Assembly: GCF_021155765.1 (NCBI RefSeq)
Contig: NC_060115.1
Location: 14,116,493 to 14,180,492 of the forward strand
Reading direction: 5' to 3'
DNA: 64,000 nucleotides
Source of the DNA: Diprion similis
Lineage: Eukaryota > Arthropoda > Insecta > Hymenoptera > Diprionidae
Shown: one piece after another, positions 10,014 to 21,100 of the stretch
How positions within the stretch are numbered: position 1 is the stretch's first letter
Layout: the number at the start of each line of letters is the position of its first letter
Notes under the pieces: model-generated
Databases searched by the model: none
What the model was told of the DNA's origin: nothing
What the model saw: only the letters and a program-made list of their open reading frames with translations
Made by a program: the position numbers and the translations under genes

Positions 10014-10455
10014 TGTTACGGTACAGGGCGACGGCAGTCCATGTACCCACCCGAGGTGTTGGTTCGGGTGCTATTTTTGTTGGTTCGTAGTCGTCGCCGT
10101 CTTCGTTCAGGGAACGGAAGGGAAAGAACAATAATTAGAGAATGGTTTTAACTTTTATTTTGATTTGGAAATTGGATGAAGTCGATGGGGAGTAGTTGAG
10201 GTCATGTTTTTTGGGGAACGGGAGTTGAAGCTAAATGTGGGAGGTAAGAGCGTTGGGATACGAGTGAGGCTTTTGCGTGAGAAAATGAGCGAGGATCCAG
10301 GGTGGAGGGGAATCGAAATAGCAAGATAAGGGCGATAGCGAGTGGTGTAAGGCAAGATGGAAATAGGATGACAAGATATGGAGTGTGGGAATGGCAGGTA
10401 AAGACGAGCGTCGAGGAAGGTGGGAGAGACGTGAGGCGGGACGTCGGACGTAACA
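10014..10455 (-). repeat. 5' LTR of element D
   Basis: The 442-bp LTR has inverted ends TGTTAC...GTAACA. It lies right next to the primer site. The outer flank is AT-rich (ATAAAAATG...). The second LTR is lost, so neither age nor target duplication can be read. Confidence 0.75.
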
Positions 10456-12289
10456 CACCTATAAAAATGTTAAATGTAATATTTTTTTTCAATTTGATAT
10501 GAAGTTGAATAAATAATCTGTATCATTTACCGAAACCAGACCAACAATATTATATTTTTTACCTTACAAATCAACTCGACCTCATGCATTTAATTTTCAC
10601 GTTTGAACTGCTAGTTTTCGATTTTTGCCTCAACGAAGCAGGGACTGTTTTGTCAAATTCAACTGTATCAGCTTGGCCAATGAAACTCTGCGTGACAGTT
10701 TGTGAAGATTTAATCGGCGCATGGTCTCATCAAAAAAAATCAGAGCAAAAATCGTGATACAGAATAACAGATGTACCTGGGATCGACTGAACAAATCTTT
10801 ACCACGAATTTCGAAGAAATTCAAGGTCCGTAATCTCATTTATCAATATTATAATTCGTTAAATATTTAAGAGGTGAAGCTAAATTTATACGCTGACGAA
10901 TCACCAATAAATCAATCACCTGAGAAGTACGATAATAATAAAAATCTGATAATTTTAAATACAATTTCAAATCAAAGTCAAGCTAATTATAAAAAATCGT
11001 CAATAACTGACATCTTTTATTTCAAATGAGAAATATTTTTTATTTCGTAAATCGAATTAAGCTTAACAAAGTCCAATTGAATTAGCTGGACCTTCAAACG
11101 ATGACGTCTTTGTCAAATTGTACATTTACACTGAAAAGCATATTTTCTTAGTCCTTGAACATAGTCGAGCTTTTCGCTGACAGAATTTTTCAGATCCACA
11201 TGTATGTTACGACAAATATGTAGCCATCTTGCAAGGTATGTTTAAAAAAGAAAAAAAAAAAAAAAAAAAAACCGATGGGTAAGAAGAAAGAAAAGAAAAA
11301 TTGTTCGATTGAGCGTCGAAACCAATCATCCTTTCCAAACACTATTCCCTCGACGTGAAAATCGTCGCGAGTTCACAATTTTCCTTTTTTTTTCAGTTTT
11401 TTTTCTTTCAGTCACGTCGCATCTTTTTTTCACTCTATTCCTTTACTTTTGTTTTGTATGCAGAAATACGAAACGAGTTCGGAAAATGTGTGCGAATTTG
11501 GTGAAACAGGATCTTGACATTTTTTGATAACAATTTTTGAGAATAGATCATTTTTAACTACAATAATCAGTTCCAAATCGCATTTAAGGATCCAAAATAA
11601 TATTAACAATTATTTGTCTTATGCGTTAAATTTGGAGTAAATAATTTATCGCTCGATACAGAATGAGATTCGAATTTAAAATATTTCCGCTGTTTCAAAG
11701 TGAATTTTTTAATCCATCTCTGATTTACTGTAGAATAATTTTCTTAAAAATAAAAAATCGAATGTGATGAAAAAAGACAAACTTGACGAATCTACGCTTT
11801 CTATTTTCGAAGGCGTCAATCCCGCGATAATCCATCATCGTAAAAATATGGCTCCATGTTTTTCGGATCCAAAAACATTTGTCAAAAAGCTGGCCAAAGT
11901 CTTAAAGCAACTTTTTAGATATAGTCATGTTTCAATGTCGATAGAACTAAATTTGCCTAAAAAAATGTACACATTATGTGTGAAACAAAATGTAAAAAAA
12001 ATTATACGGCCCTTTACCATCAAATTCGCCTTTCGGCATATTCGTTATTACAACATTAGACACGTGATATGTTCCTCAAAATTGAGGCACGATACGGATT
12101 AATTGGGAGTTACACTCTGATGAACAAAGGATCAATAAAACCTCTTAGTCTTCAGATAAGATTATCTAGACTTACCGTTTTGGTACTTGGAGCATAACTC
12201 GAAAGTACTCGGTGAAATAATACGCGACCAGTTGAGCACGTGTAACACTTGTTTCTGCCTTGTGAGTCGTTTCATTATAGGTAGGTACA
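10456..12289. other. AT-rich sequence without genes
   Basis: About 1.8 kb of AT-rich DNA. The longest open stretch (11764-12102, 112 codons) has no recognisable domain and a composition like the flanks. A poly-A tract lies at 11249-11271. I see no promoter, RNA gene or element end. Confidence 0.6.
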
Positions 12290-13365
12290 CTTGGCCACTG
12301 TGACGAGTCCGTTACGTTGGCAACGCTAAATCAGCCCGCAGCGCCACTGCCGGCTGATGGTGAAACAGGTTCAATCTTGGTGAGCATAACGTAACCCATC
12401 ATCCATGACCCTCGAGTTTCATACTTTTGGGTTAGGTTCGCGAAACTGGCTCAACCTTTGTGAACATAAGATAACTCATGACCCATGGATATCGTATTTT
12501 TAGGTTAGATTCTACGGTCATGAGTTATTTTTGTGGACCTATTATGTTCACTAGGGTGTTCTTTAAAAAGGTCATTTTCGATTTCGACTGGCCCAACCCT
12601 CAAATCAATTCCGAACAATTAAAAAATAATTCCTCAATTTTTTTCAGATTTTTATAGCAAGATTAACCCGTGCCCAGAAGAATGTGGATTTCCCCGATTT
12701 AACCGAACAAATATCGATAAAATTTGGTTTTAAGGGAGTTTTTTGGGCCGGTGCCTACGCGTCTGAACTCAAAATTCAAAAATTCAAAATGGCGGATTCA
12801 ATATAGCGGACCAAAATCCAAAAAGTCATTCGGTTTCGATAAAACTCAGAGCTCGGGGGTTTTCGAAATGGCTGATTACGAATCTGAGCTTGAAATTACG
12901 AAACTCAAAATGGTGATCCAGTATGGAGACATCAAGTGACTTCTGGGATTTTGATCCACCATGTTGCATCCACCATTTTGAATTCTCAAATTCCGACTTC
13001 AGATGCGTAGTCAGCGACCCAAAAAACTCCCCTAAAACCAAATTTCTTACCGGGCACGAATTAGAGTTGAGATAAAAACCTGAAAAATGCGGGAATTATT
13101 TTTTAATTATTTGGAGCTGACTTAGAGGGTGAGTCGGTCGAAATTCAAAAATGATTTTTTTGATAACCACCCTAATGAACACACACATCACACACAGCTT
13201 GATACCAAAGAAATGCACAGCCACCACAATATGTTTACAAAGATCACGTCCGTTTCACAGCCGACCGACGGTGGCGCTGCGGTCTGATTCGGAACTGCAA
13301 ACGTAACTGACTCATCGAGAAAATTAGCCATTTCAGAATCACCGCCGCCAAGTGTACGTGGGAAA
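12290..13365. repeat. Outer foldback element with ~70-bp arms
   Basis: The left arm (about 12290-12372, core CCGCAGCGCCACTGCCGGCTG) matches in inverted form the right arm (about 13249-13365, core CAGCCGACCGACGGTGGCGC). Arms share GTACACTTGGC at the outside, GTTACGTT in the middle and GTGAAAC at the inside. Between the left arm and the inner MITE a ~100-bp segment is partly duplicated (GGTTCAATCTTGGTGAGCAT / GGCTCAACCTTTGTGAACAT). A smaller foldback element sits inside. Confidence 0.65.
12553..13173. mobile_element. Foldback MITE, ~620 bp, almost wholly palindromic
   Basis: The ends are TAGGGTG... and ...CACCCTA, and similarity runs inward for about 300 bp on each side, so the transcript could form one long hairpin. 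Open stretches on the two strands (12724-12939 + and 12826-13041 -) have similar peptide sequences only because of this palindrome. No coding capacity. Confidence 0.8.
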
Positions 13366-13373
13366 AAATTGGC

Positions 13374-15159
13374 CCGCAGCGTGTGGTTATCTTCTCTTCA
13401 CGGTTCAATGCCGGCGCCATTCCAACCTGAACAAATCATATCTTGCTGATACAACTATGCTGCTTGGTGGTCGTATTCGTTTAATGTGTGTTTATATCGT
13501 CAAGATCAATCGGAAGCAAAGGTTGGATCATGGAAACAGATAATTGGTTAGCACAAATCTTGTCGTGAAAGCGGTTTCTGACAATTGCGCTGTACTAAAT
13601 TTCAATATCTATGGTTGATTGGAAATTTTATTAAAAATGGATATTGTTACAATAACGGTTTGAGAATTTTTGAAATTGCAAGAAAACAGTAGATTTTCTG
13701 GTTACAGCTGCGAAATTTTTTTTTTTAATTGTGTAGCCAGAATTATACTTCTTCCGTTTGGTGAAAAACGGAATTTATTAGTGTGGAATAAAATGTTTGA
13801 ATCATGTTTTTCAAAAAATTTTACAATTTCCAATAGAGAAGATGGCAAATTGTCTGAAAATCGTCTTTAATTTAGTGTTATTTGGAAAAATTCAGATGAT
13901 TGGAGACTTTCGAAATGCGGAATGAAAATTTCAATAGAAATAAACGCGCTTCGATAATTTCTCAAAAATTTAATACTTAAAAAAAAAAAAATCAAAACAG
14001 TATTTTTTCTTTACTAAACGAATAAAGTGTTTCTCTGAAAAAAAAAAAAATTCCCAAATCTATCACTAGAATTTTTTGAAACGAATCAGCGTATTTCAGG
14101 GAAATGAATCGCAGTTACTGTAGAAAACTCTAGAAGAATCCTCGGAAATATTCCAAACAACTAATCCGTCGTATCAAAGATTCTTCAGATATTTTAAAAC
14201 ATTTCTCCGAAGGCCTGGAATATTCCGAAAATTTTCAAAATCCTGAGATCTTCATATTATGTCTGACATTAAATTCTTGAATAAGGATTTTCCATCAAGT
14301 GTTTCCACGTTAGGCTGTAAATTTATAGAGAGCTTCCTCAAAGCTGAAATTTACCGTAAACTGAATCACACGTAAGCGTGCATTCCAATGTTCCACTTTG
14401 CTGCCGCACTTTATATAATTACCCTCCATTCTAAGGGTGAATTCTCTAACTTTAATTAATTTTCAAAGCATATAATAATTATACATTTATATATACTGCC
14501 GAGAATACGGTCCGTGTGTGAAAAATTATGCGCGTATGAATAAATACGTTATTTCTGCTTTTTTGAAGTTCCATGCATGTCCCTCGTTCATAATTTTTTA
14601 TTCACAATCGTCAGTGAAAAATAATTTTTCATACACCGTATATAGCATTATAAAATATAACAACAATACCGACTCCATTTTCATTACGATATTTTATTAA
14701 ATTTTTAGGACATTTGTTGAAAAATTGAGATTCATTTTTTAGAACAAAAAAACATTCTGATTTTTATTTTCCAAAAAATTTGTCAGCTTAATTAAACTCG
14801 TATGCTGATTATTATGTTTCAAGTTAAAATTCCAGAGTTCACCGTGTAATTTTTATCGAAATAACTGCGGCTTGTTTTTATAATTATTATCGTTTATAGT
14901 ATTGTTTTTCAAAAGACGTTTACAAGGATATGAATGAACAGTCACGGTCTAGTTTATGCGCAATCTACACCAACGCTCCATAAAATTCTCGTCAATAAAC
15001 CTGCGCGGTTAGACTATAAGAAATACATCACGTAATATGAGAAAGCCGCGTGCAAGAGGCGTTTTATTTTTATGGGTAAAATTCGTTTCAAAATTGATAT
15101 TCATATTCCGTGAGACACGTTCTCTGAAACAATTTGAATTTCATCTCCGTTAGACAGAA
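13374..15159. other. AT-rich sequence without genes
   Basis: About 1.8 kb with many A and T runs (for example 13981-13991 and 14041-14050). No open stretch above about 66 codons and no recognisable motif or element end. Confidence 0.6.
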
Positions 15160-15617
15160 TCACGGTCTTCTACACAGGTCTTGCAACTAGGCAAGAAGCT
15201 CAATAGGAGGCAGTGACTCCACTATTGAAGCAATATCCAGGTGGCGTTGCGATCGAGGGATGTATAAACATAACCTCTACAATTCTTGAACTTTATCATT
15301 CACGGTGACCGTTCTATTATTCTACGCGTTTTACCCGTTGTGAAGTTTTGATATCGACTAACATATCTATTGGTTTTGGATTTGTTAGTCATTGCATATC
15401 TTTCTTTTTCTTTCAAGGAACAAAATTCATAGAAAATATTATGTATCAGCGAGATTCTTGGGTTTGAATTCAACGCTCGTGTAAAGCGCATGCGTGACTA
15501 TCGTTATCTTTGTCGCACCGGGTATCCCTCGATCGCAGCGACCCTAGCGGCTTGGCACGTCAAGAGGACCACGTCGAGATTCACAGTTGCAAGACCTGTG
15601 TATAAGACCGTGGACAG
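15160..15617. mobile_element. Small foldback/MITE-like element
   Basis: CACGGTCTTCTACACAGG at the left end is inverted at the right end (CCTGTGTATAAGACCGTG, near 15594-15611). A second inverted block, GCGATCGAGGGAT, lies near 15249 and 15526. It ends next to the AT run in which the B-family LTR sits. Confidence 0.6.
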
Positions 15618-16589
15618 AATATATATATATATTGTGACGTGGCGGGTCTACCAGCCCGTCACCGAACCGCACCTCCACTCGCGGGCGGCCGCGTCGAGCG
15701 CTCTTAAGGAGCAAGGGAGAGTCCTGCCGTGCCGCCGATGAACAACCAGAGTTAGTTTTAAGATTTATGTATTGTTGCTAATGCTTGTTGTTACTCCCCC
15801 AACCCATTCTCTGAGGTGACCGCCACTGCCGCGACCACTGCCGCCGCCCATGCCGACGCCATCCAACAACCACCCTGCGCTGCCGTCGCGGGAAACGCGG
15901 AGGGACCACAGGACGACCGGCGCGGAGTTCGAAGCCCCGGACCCAGTAGTCGCTCTGTTGCTTGCTCGGTCCTCGATGCCGCCAAGGACATACTGCCGCT
16001 GCCGCCCAGGGGTCGAGTTGCCTCCACCTGAGCCTCCGATAAGACCGGCCTTGCCACCCGGCACCCACAAATAACCGGACTCAGCCTCCCCCTGGGCTCG
16101 CCGATGCCGACAGGACATTTCCGCCTTCGCCAGACCGCCCTCGCAACACGCAGCACAGCGCGGCGAACAGACCGGCTGCCGAGGCTCCCGCCGGTCTCTC
16201 GCCAATCTATCTATCATCCCCTCCCGTAGCGCCACCGCGGGATCGCAATCGCCGAGGGCCGGCGGCCACCTCACTCTCCCTTGTGCTGCGCTATTAATCG
16301 TACCGTAGTTCATCGTCGTGCCTAATCGCTTAGAAGTGTTATATTGAGAATTGGAAACCGAGTACCGTTGTGTTGGTCATTTGTTTTGTACCGCTGTCCG
16401 TGAGATCGAGTAATTGCCGTATCTGGGAAGACGCTGTGTGCCGTAGAAAGGTAGGCTGCCGTTACCCCGAATCTCGCTGGCTATAGATTCTCAACGGCCT
16501 CAGGCCATTTTTCCTTTTGCAACAGGTTGCCGGCCGGCTTTGATCAGCCATTTTGTGAGAAAGCCCGCGAGCCTCGTGGTAGCTACGCT

Positions 16590-16947
16590 TGTAAGTCTAG
16601 ACTAAGCCAGGCTAACGAACCGCCAGGTGGCACGCGGGCTCGATCAACCACGGTCGGATCGTGTGCTGCGAGTGAGGCGGTGAGAATGTTTCAGGGAGAG
16701 CTGCGCTGCCGTACAGCTCACACAATCGTGTACATGGCACATGCCATTGAATATAACTAATAAATTAAGTGTGGTACTTGTTGTTGATTCAGGTAATATG
16801 AGATAACATGTGAATACACAATCTTATGAGTGTCTTTTACTAACGTAAACACTATAACTATAATTTTGTTTAAATAAATTACAGTGTTAACTCGCATCAA
16901 CCACCTCATTTATTCTAAACCTTGTGAGTTTTGGATACGAACCTACA
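16590..16947 (+). repeat. 5' LTR of element C (358 bp, with 170-bp extra block)
   Basis: It starts TGTAAGTCTAG and ends GAACCTACA. Positions 16765-16934 are absent from the 3' LTR, while the 175 bp before and 13 bp after match it. The block has a possible small intron (GTAATATGAG donor at 16793, TTACAG acceptor at 16884). Gag starts only 14 bp after the LTR end, so a normal primer site has little room; a TGG at 16963 overlaps the gag start codon. Confidence 0.8.
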
Positions 16948-16961
16948 AATCAACAACAGCC

Positions 16962-18113
16962 ATGGCGTCACGAGCAAACTTCCACTTTACCTCGGACACT
17001 TTAGATGCCAAAACAACGGTCGTGAGGGTTCTCACCATACAGCTAGAAGGAGAGGATACCATTTTTCAATTTCCGAGAGAGCAGCAACTCAAGGAACAGC
17101 ACCCGACCTTGTTTGAAACGAACATCGTCAAAAATGTAATTAAAAGCATGAAGACTAGAGGAAAGTTCCGCAACGTTCGCATCACATTGGCTAATGAGCT
17201 GGCCCAGGAGTACCTAGACGAGGAGGGTAACGTGTGCTTTCGTGATCAATATCTTGATGAGGCCCAGGGTCCTAACACCACCACTCCTCAAATTCCTCAA
17301 CCAAATTTAATAGATAATAAACCTATCCACTCGGTAGTGAAGAGCATGATTCTCGAAAAGTTTTCGGGAAAAAATCAAAACGCAAAGATTTTTTTAAATC
17401 TATTAACTACAGAATGCGAACGCTTGAACATTAATAGCACGCGCTATTCGGAAGTGCTTAGACTCTTTTTGGAGGGGCCGGCCCTTGACTGGTATCTCTC
17501 TTTTCTAAAAATAAACTCCCTCTCGCACGGTTGGGAGTTCTGGCAAAACTCTTTCATTGACACGTTTTCGGGGGTTGGATGGACTGAGATAAATTATGCC
17601 TACACCTTCCGTTATTTAAACGGATCGCTTCTGGATTACGCACTAAAAAAATTGAATTTGCTTATAGATACAGACCCGGAATTAACCGCGAACAGTCAAA
17701 TGAATTTTATTGTTTTAGGCTTGCCCGCTCATGTAAGATCGCGCATTAACAAAGCTGATTTGAAATGTAGGGATACCTTGATGTCATGTATCCGGCAATT
17801 AGAGTCGCTGATGGAAAACAAAAATAAAAACGCGAATTCCGCACGCAACGAGCGGTCCACTGTAGTAATCAACAAAGAGAAGGTCGAAAGTACGACAGCT
17901 GGGGAAACAAAGGGCAAAAATGTAAATAAACAGATTTCAAAGCCGTGCTCGCATTGCGCTGCCAAGGGGTTCCCAAATAGATTCCATCCGGAGAACTTGT
18001 GCCGAAATTTCATTACTACTAATAAACAAAATTTTAGGAATGATAAGATTAAAACTGTTAATAATACGGAATTGGAGGATAGTATTTCATCTTCTGATGA
18101 ATCAAAAAACTAA
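16962..18113 (+). CDS. gag: Element C Gag
   Basis: This Gag has 383 residues from the ATG at 16962, which has a good context (GCCATGG), to three successive TAA codons from 18111. Upstream in-frame codons from 16884 belong to the LTR and are not needed. The central part has a retrotransposon Gag motif (LRLFLEGPALDWYLSFL), and the C-terminal part has a zinc-finger-like CSHCAAKGFPNRFHPENLC (C-x2-C-x9-H-x4-C), with longer spacing than the usual knuckle. The protein would form the particle that carries the RNA. The last codons TCA AAA AAC contain a -1 slippery heptamer that gives entry to pol. Confidence 0.9.
   Translation: MASRANFHFTSDTLDAKTTVVRVLTIQLEGEDTIFQFPREQQLKEQHPTLFETNIVKNVIKSMKTRGKFRNVRITLANELAQEYLDEEGNVCFRDQYLDEAQGPNTTTPQIPQPNLIDNKPIHSVVKSMILEKFSGKNQNAKIFLNLLTTECERLNINSTRYSEVLRLFLEGPALDWYLSFLKINSLSHGWEFWQNSFIDTFSGVGWTEINYAYTFRYLNGSLLDYALKKLNLLIDTDPELTANSQMNFIVLGLPAHVRSRINKADLKCRDTLMSCIRQLESLMENKNKNANSARNERSTVVINKEKVESTTAGETKGKNVNKQISKPCSHCAAKGFPNRFHPENLCRNFITTNKQNFRNDKIKTVNNTELEDSISSSDESKN
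18104..18110 (+). promoter_or_regulatory. -1 ribosomal frameshift heptamer A AAA AAC
   Basis: In the Gag frame the last sense codons read tcA AAA AAC, followed by UAA at 18111-18113. A -1 slip on the heptamer places ribosomes in the pol frame, which is open from there. The position just before the stop and the exact X XXY YYZ pattern are both canonical. I did not find a convincing stem-loop or pseudoknot after it; three UAA codons follow. Confidence 0.8.
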
Positions 18114-21100
18114 TAATAACCCCACTTATCAAATTGAAAGTTATGTTAGCTGACTCTCCAGTTATCGCCTTGTATGACTCAGGCTCTAACATTTCAATAA
18201 TAAACTTTGAGACGGTAAAAAAATTAAAACTAAGTCAAAATATAAGTGGGGTGAAGAAAATAAAAACCTTTTCAGGATCCACTGAGACCCTTGGTTCAAT
18301 AGTCATTCCACTGAAAATCTTCGATATTACAAAAAAAGTTTTCTTCTTTGTCGTGAAGAGTAACTCGTTTAACGATGATCTCCTTCTTGGCCTAGACACA
18401 ATTAAAACTTTTAAGCTCTGCCAAGATGAGGAATTGAAAATCTCGCAGAGAAATGATTCTAAAAAAAACCCGGTTGGCGAGATAAGAATAAACGCGTCGA
18501 CTGTGAATATAAACACGCCAATGAATAGTCATACGACTCTCGGTGGGTTTCATAATAAACAGAGGGGAAATGAGTTGATGGATAGTCATTTAACTCTCGA
18601 TAAGCTACTTATTAAACATAATAAAAGTTTTGCTGATAATAAATTTGATATCGGAACAATAGAAAATTATGAAGCATCAATAAAATTAACTGAAAATAGA
18701 TTTGTGGCAAAAGGGCCTTATAAATGCTCCTTGCAGGACAGAGATGAAATTGACTCCCAAGTAAAATCCCTTTTGAAAGCTAATCTCATAGAGCGCTCGA
18801 CAAGCCCATTTGCGGCCCCGGTAACACTTGCCTATAAGAAAGAAGAGGGTAGAAAATCGCGCCTATGTATTGATTTTAGCGCGCTTAACAAAATAATTGT
18901 TCCGGAAGTTCACCCGTTTCCCGTGATCGATGACCTGCTTCTTAAAGCGCGAGATTGTAAATTCTTTACGAAACTTGATATCAACTCGGCATTTTGGTCA
19001 GTGCCAATAAGAAAAAAGGACAGACACAAAACAGCCTTTGTCACACACAATGGGCATTACCAATGGACATGTTTACCGTTCGGGCTTAAGTCAGCTTCGG
19101 CTATATTTCAAAGAATTTTGAGTAACGTAATTTTCGAAAATGACTTAGACTCATTCAGTATGAATTACATTGATGACATTCTGATTTTTTCCAAAAACCT
19201 CAACGAACACATGATTCACATTGATAGGGTTTTGGAGGCACTTAAAAAGGCAAACTTTAAATTAAACAGGGAAAAATGTAGGTTTATTCAGACTTCGGTA
19301 TCGTATCTAGGTCATTTAATAGGGGATAACACTATAAAACCATTAAACGATAATTTAATTGCGATAACAAATTTTCCGACCCCTAAGAACCAGAAAAATA
19401 TAAGACAGCTTTTGGGTAAAATTAATTTTTATCTAAAATTTATTCCTAATGCGACAGCTGTATTGGAACCCCTGCATAATTTACTCAGAAAAAATGTCCG
19501 CTTTGAGTGGACATTGGAATGCGAATCTAGCTTTAAAAAAATAAAACAATTTATCTGCTCGGATCCGATACTGGCCATCTTTGATCCGAGACTCCCAATT
19601 TACATTTTTACTGATGCGTCTAAAGAAGGGGTGGGTGCAACTCTTAAACAACCTCAGAGAGATAACTCGTTAAAACCAGTATTTTTCTTTTCGAAGAAAT
19701 TGACAAAGCCGCAGAGAAATAAACGAGCAATTTTTCTCGAATGTTTGGCGATAAAAGAGTCAATCTTATACTGGCAATATCAATTAATGGGACAAAAATT
19801 CATTATCTTTTCGGATCATAAGCCTCTAGAAGGTTTTGGAGTAAAAAAATGTCAGGACCCTGAGTTATTATCGATACTGAATTACATTTCAAATTTTGAT
19901 TTTGAAATCAAATATAATCCCGGTAAAAACAATTTGGGGGCTGATTGTCTTTCGCGTAATCCGGTTTTACAAGAGGATGCCAATAGCGAATCCATAATAA
20001 AGATAGTTAACTTTATTACGTTGAATGACATTAAAGAAAATCAAAAACAACTTCCAACGAGGAACGAAAAATTCACCATAAAGAATAATATTTATTATAA
20101 GTCTTTGAATAAAAAAGAGAAAGTCTGGGTTACGGAAGACTTTGGCATTGGTTTAATAAGAAAACTACATAACAATACACATATAGGAGTGAAACAACTA
20201 ACCTTGACCTTGACTCCGGCATTTTACTTTAAAAACATGCACAAGCATATTAAATTAATCTGCAGAACATGCGAAACGTGTGCGAGAAATAAGTCAAGGT
20301 TTGGTAGCTCGAGACAACCTTTATCTCAACTAGGCCCGGCTTCCAAACCATTTCAAATTATATCCTTGGACACTATAGGCGGCTTCGCGGGAAATAAATC
20401 AAAAAAAAAATATTTGCACTTGGTAATTGACCACTTCACAAAATACGCTTTCGCGATAACCTCAAGCTCCCAGACGGCAAGAGATTTTGTCAATCTAGTG
20501 AAAAAAATTCAGAAAAAAGGGCAACCAGAGTTACTTTTAACAGACCAATACGGGGGTATAAACGCAAATCAGTTTAAGAGATACTTAAAGTCAAGTAAAA
20601 TAAAACTTATTTTTACTGCAGTGGACTGTCCCTTTTCTAATGGTCAGAATGAGCGGACAAACCAAACATTAGTAAATTCGATTCGCTGCAAAATATCAGA
20701 AAATAGACACCGTCCTTGGAGTGTTATCGCGGACAAGGTAATTGAGGATTATAATAATACGGTACACAGTACAACTAAATTTACCCCCAATTATTTATTA
20801 ACCGGGATCGATTGCTCTTTTGCACCCCCTGAACTGAATGAGAATAAACCGGAGAATCTGGAAGAAAACAGGAAAATTGCCCTTGAAAATTCCAAGAAAG
20901 TCCACGAACAAAATAAGGTTTATTACGATAAAAACAGTAACCCAATCCGTTACAAAGAGGGAGATCTTGTTTTCATTCAAAACGGCAGTCGTATAGGCCG
21001 AAAGAAACTGCAACCAGTCAGGGTGGGCCCCTTCCGGATAAAAAGGAAGCTTTCGGATTTGATTTTCGTGATAGATTCAGGTAAAAAGAGAGAATCAAAC

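Larger units (their letters stand above)
3618..10455 (-). mobile_element. Element D: 412/mdg1-like gypsy retrotransposon, 3'-truncated, with macro domains
   Basis: The order on the - strand is 5' LTR (10014-10455), primer site (9999-10010), leader with a duplication, gag (from 9249), protease, RT, RNase H, a long acidic and proline-rich linker, two macro domains, then integrase, which stops after the catalytic glutamate near 3618. The 3' LTR is missing. The integrase sequence around the catalytic Glu (RPQSNGSLERSH) is typical of the 412/mdg1 group. There are at least four frameshifts and several stop codons, so this is a dead copy. The insertion of ADP-ribose-binding macro domains is the remarkable point. 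Confidence 0.9.

Noticed and set aside
11764..12102. 112-codon open stretch in AT-rich DNA
   Set aside because: No recognisable domain, composition like its flanks, and no support from neighbouring genes or splice context.
12724..13041. Two similar peptides on opposite strands
   Set aside because: They result from the palindrome of the foldback MITE, not from genes.
15765..16313. Long - strand open stretches in the B LTR, also at 32983-33546
   Set aside because: They are GC-rich shadows in LTR sequence; similarity between the two only reflects that both are copies of the same LTR.
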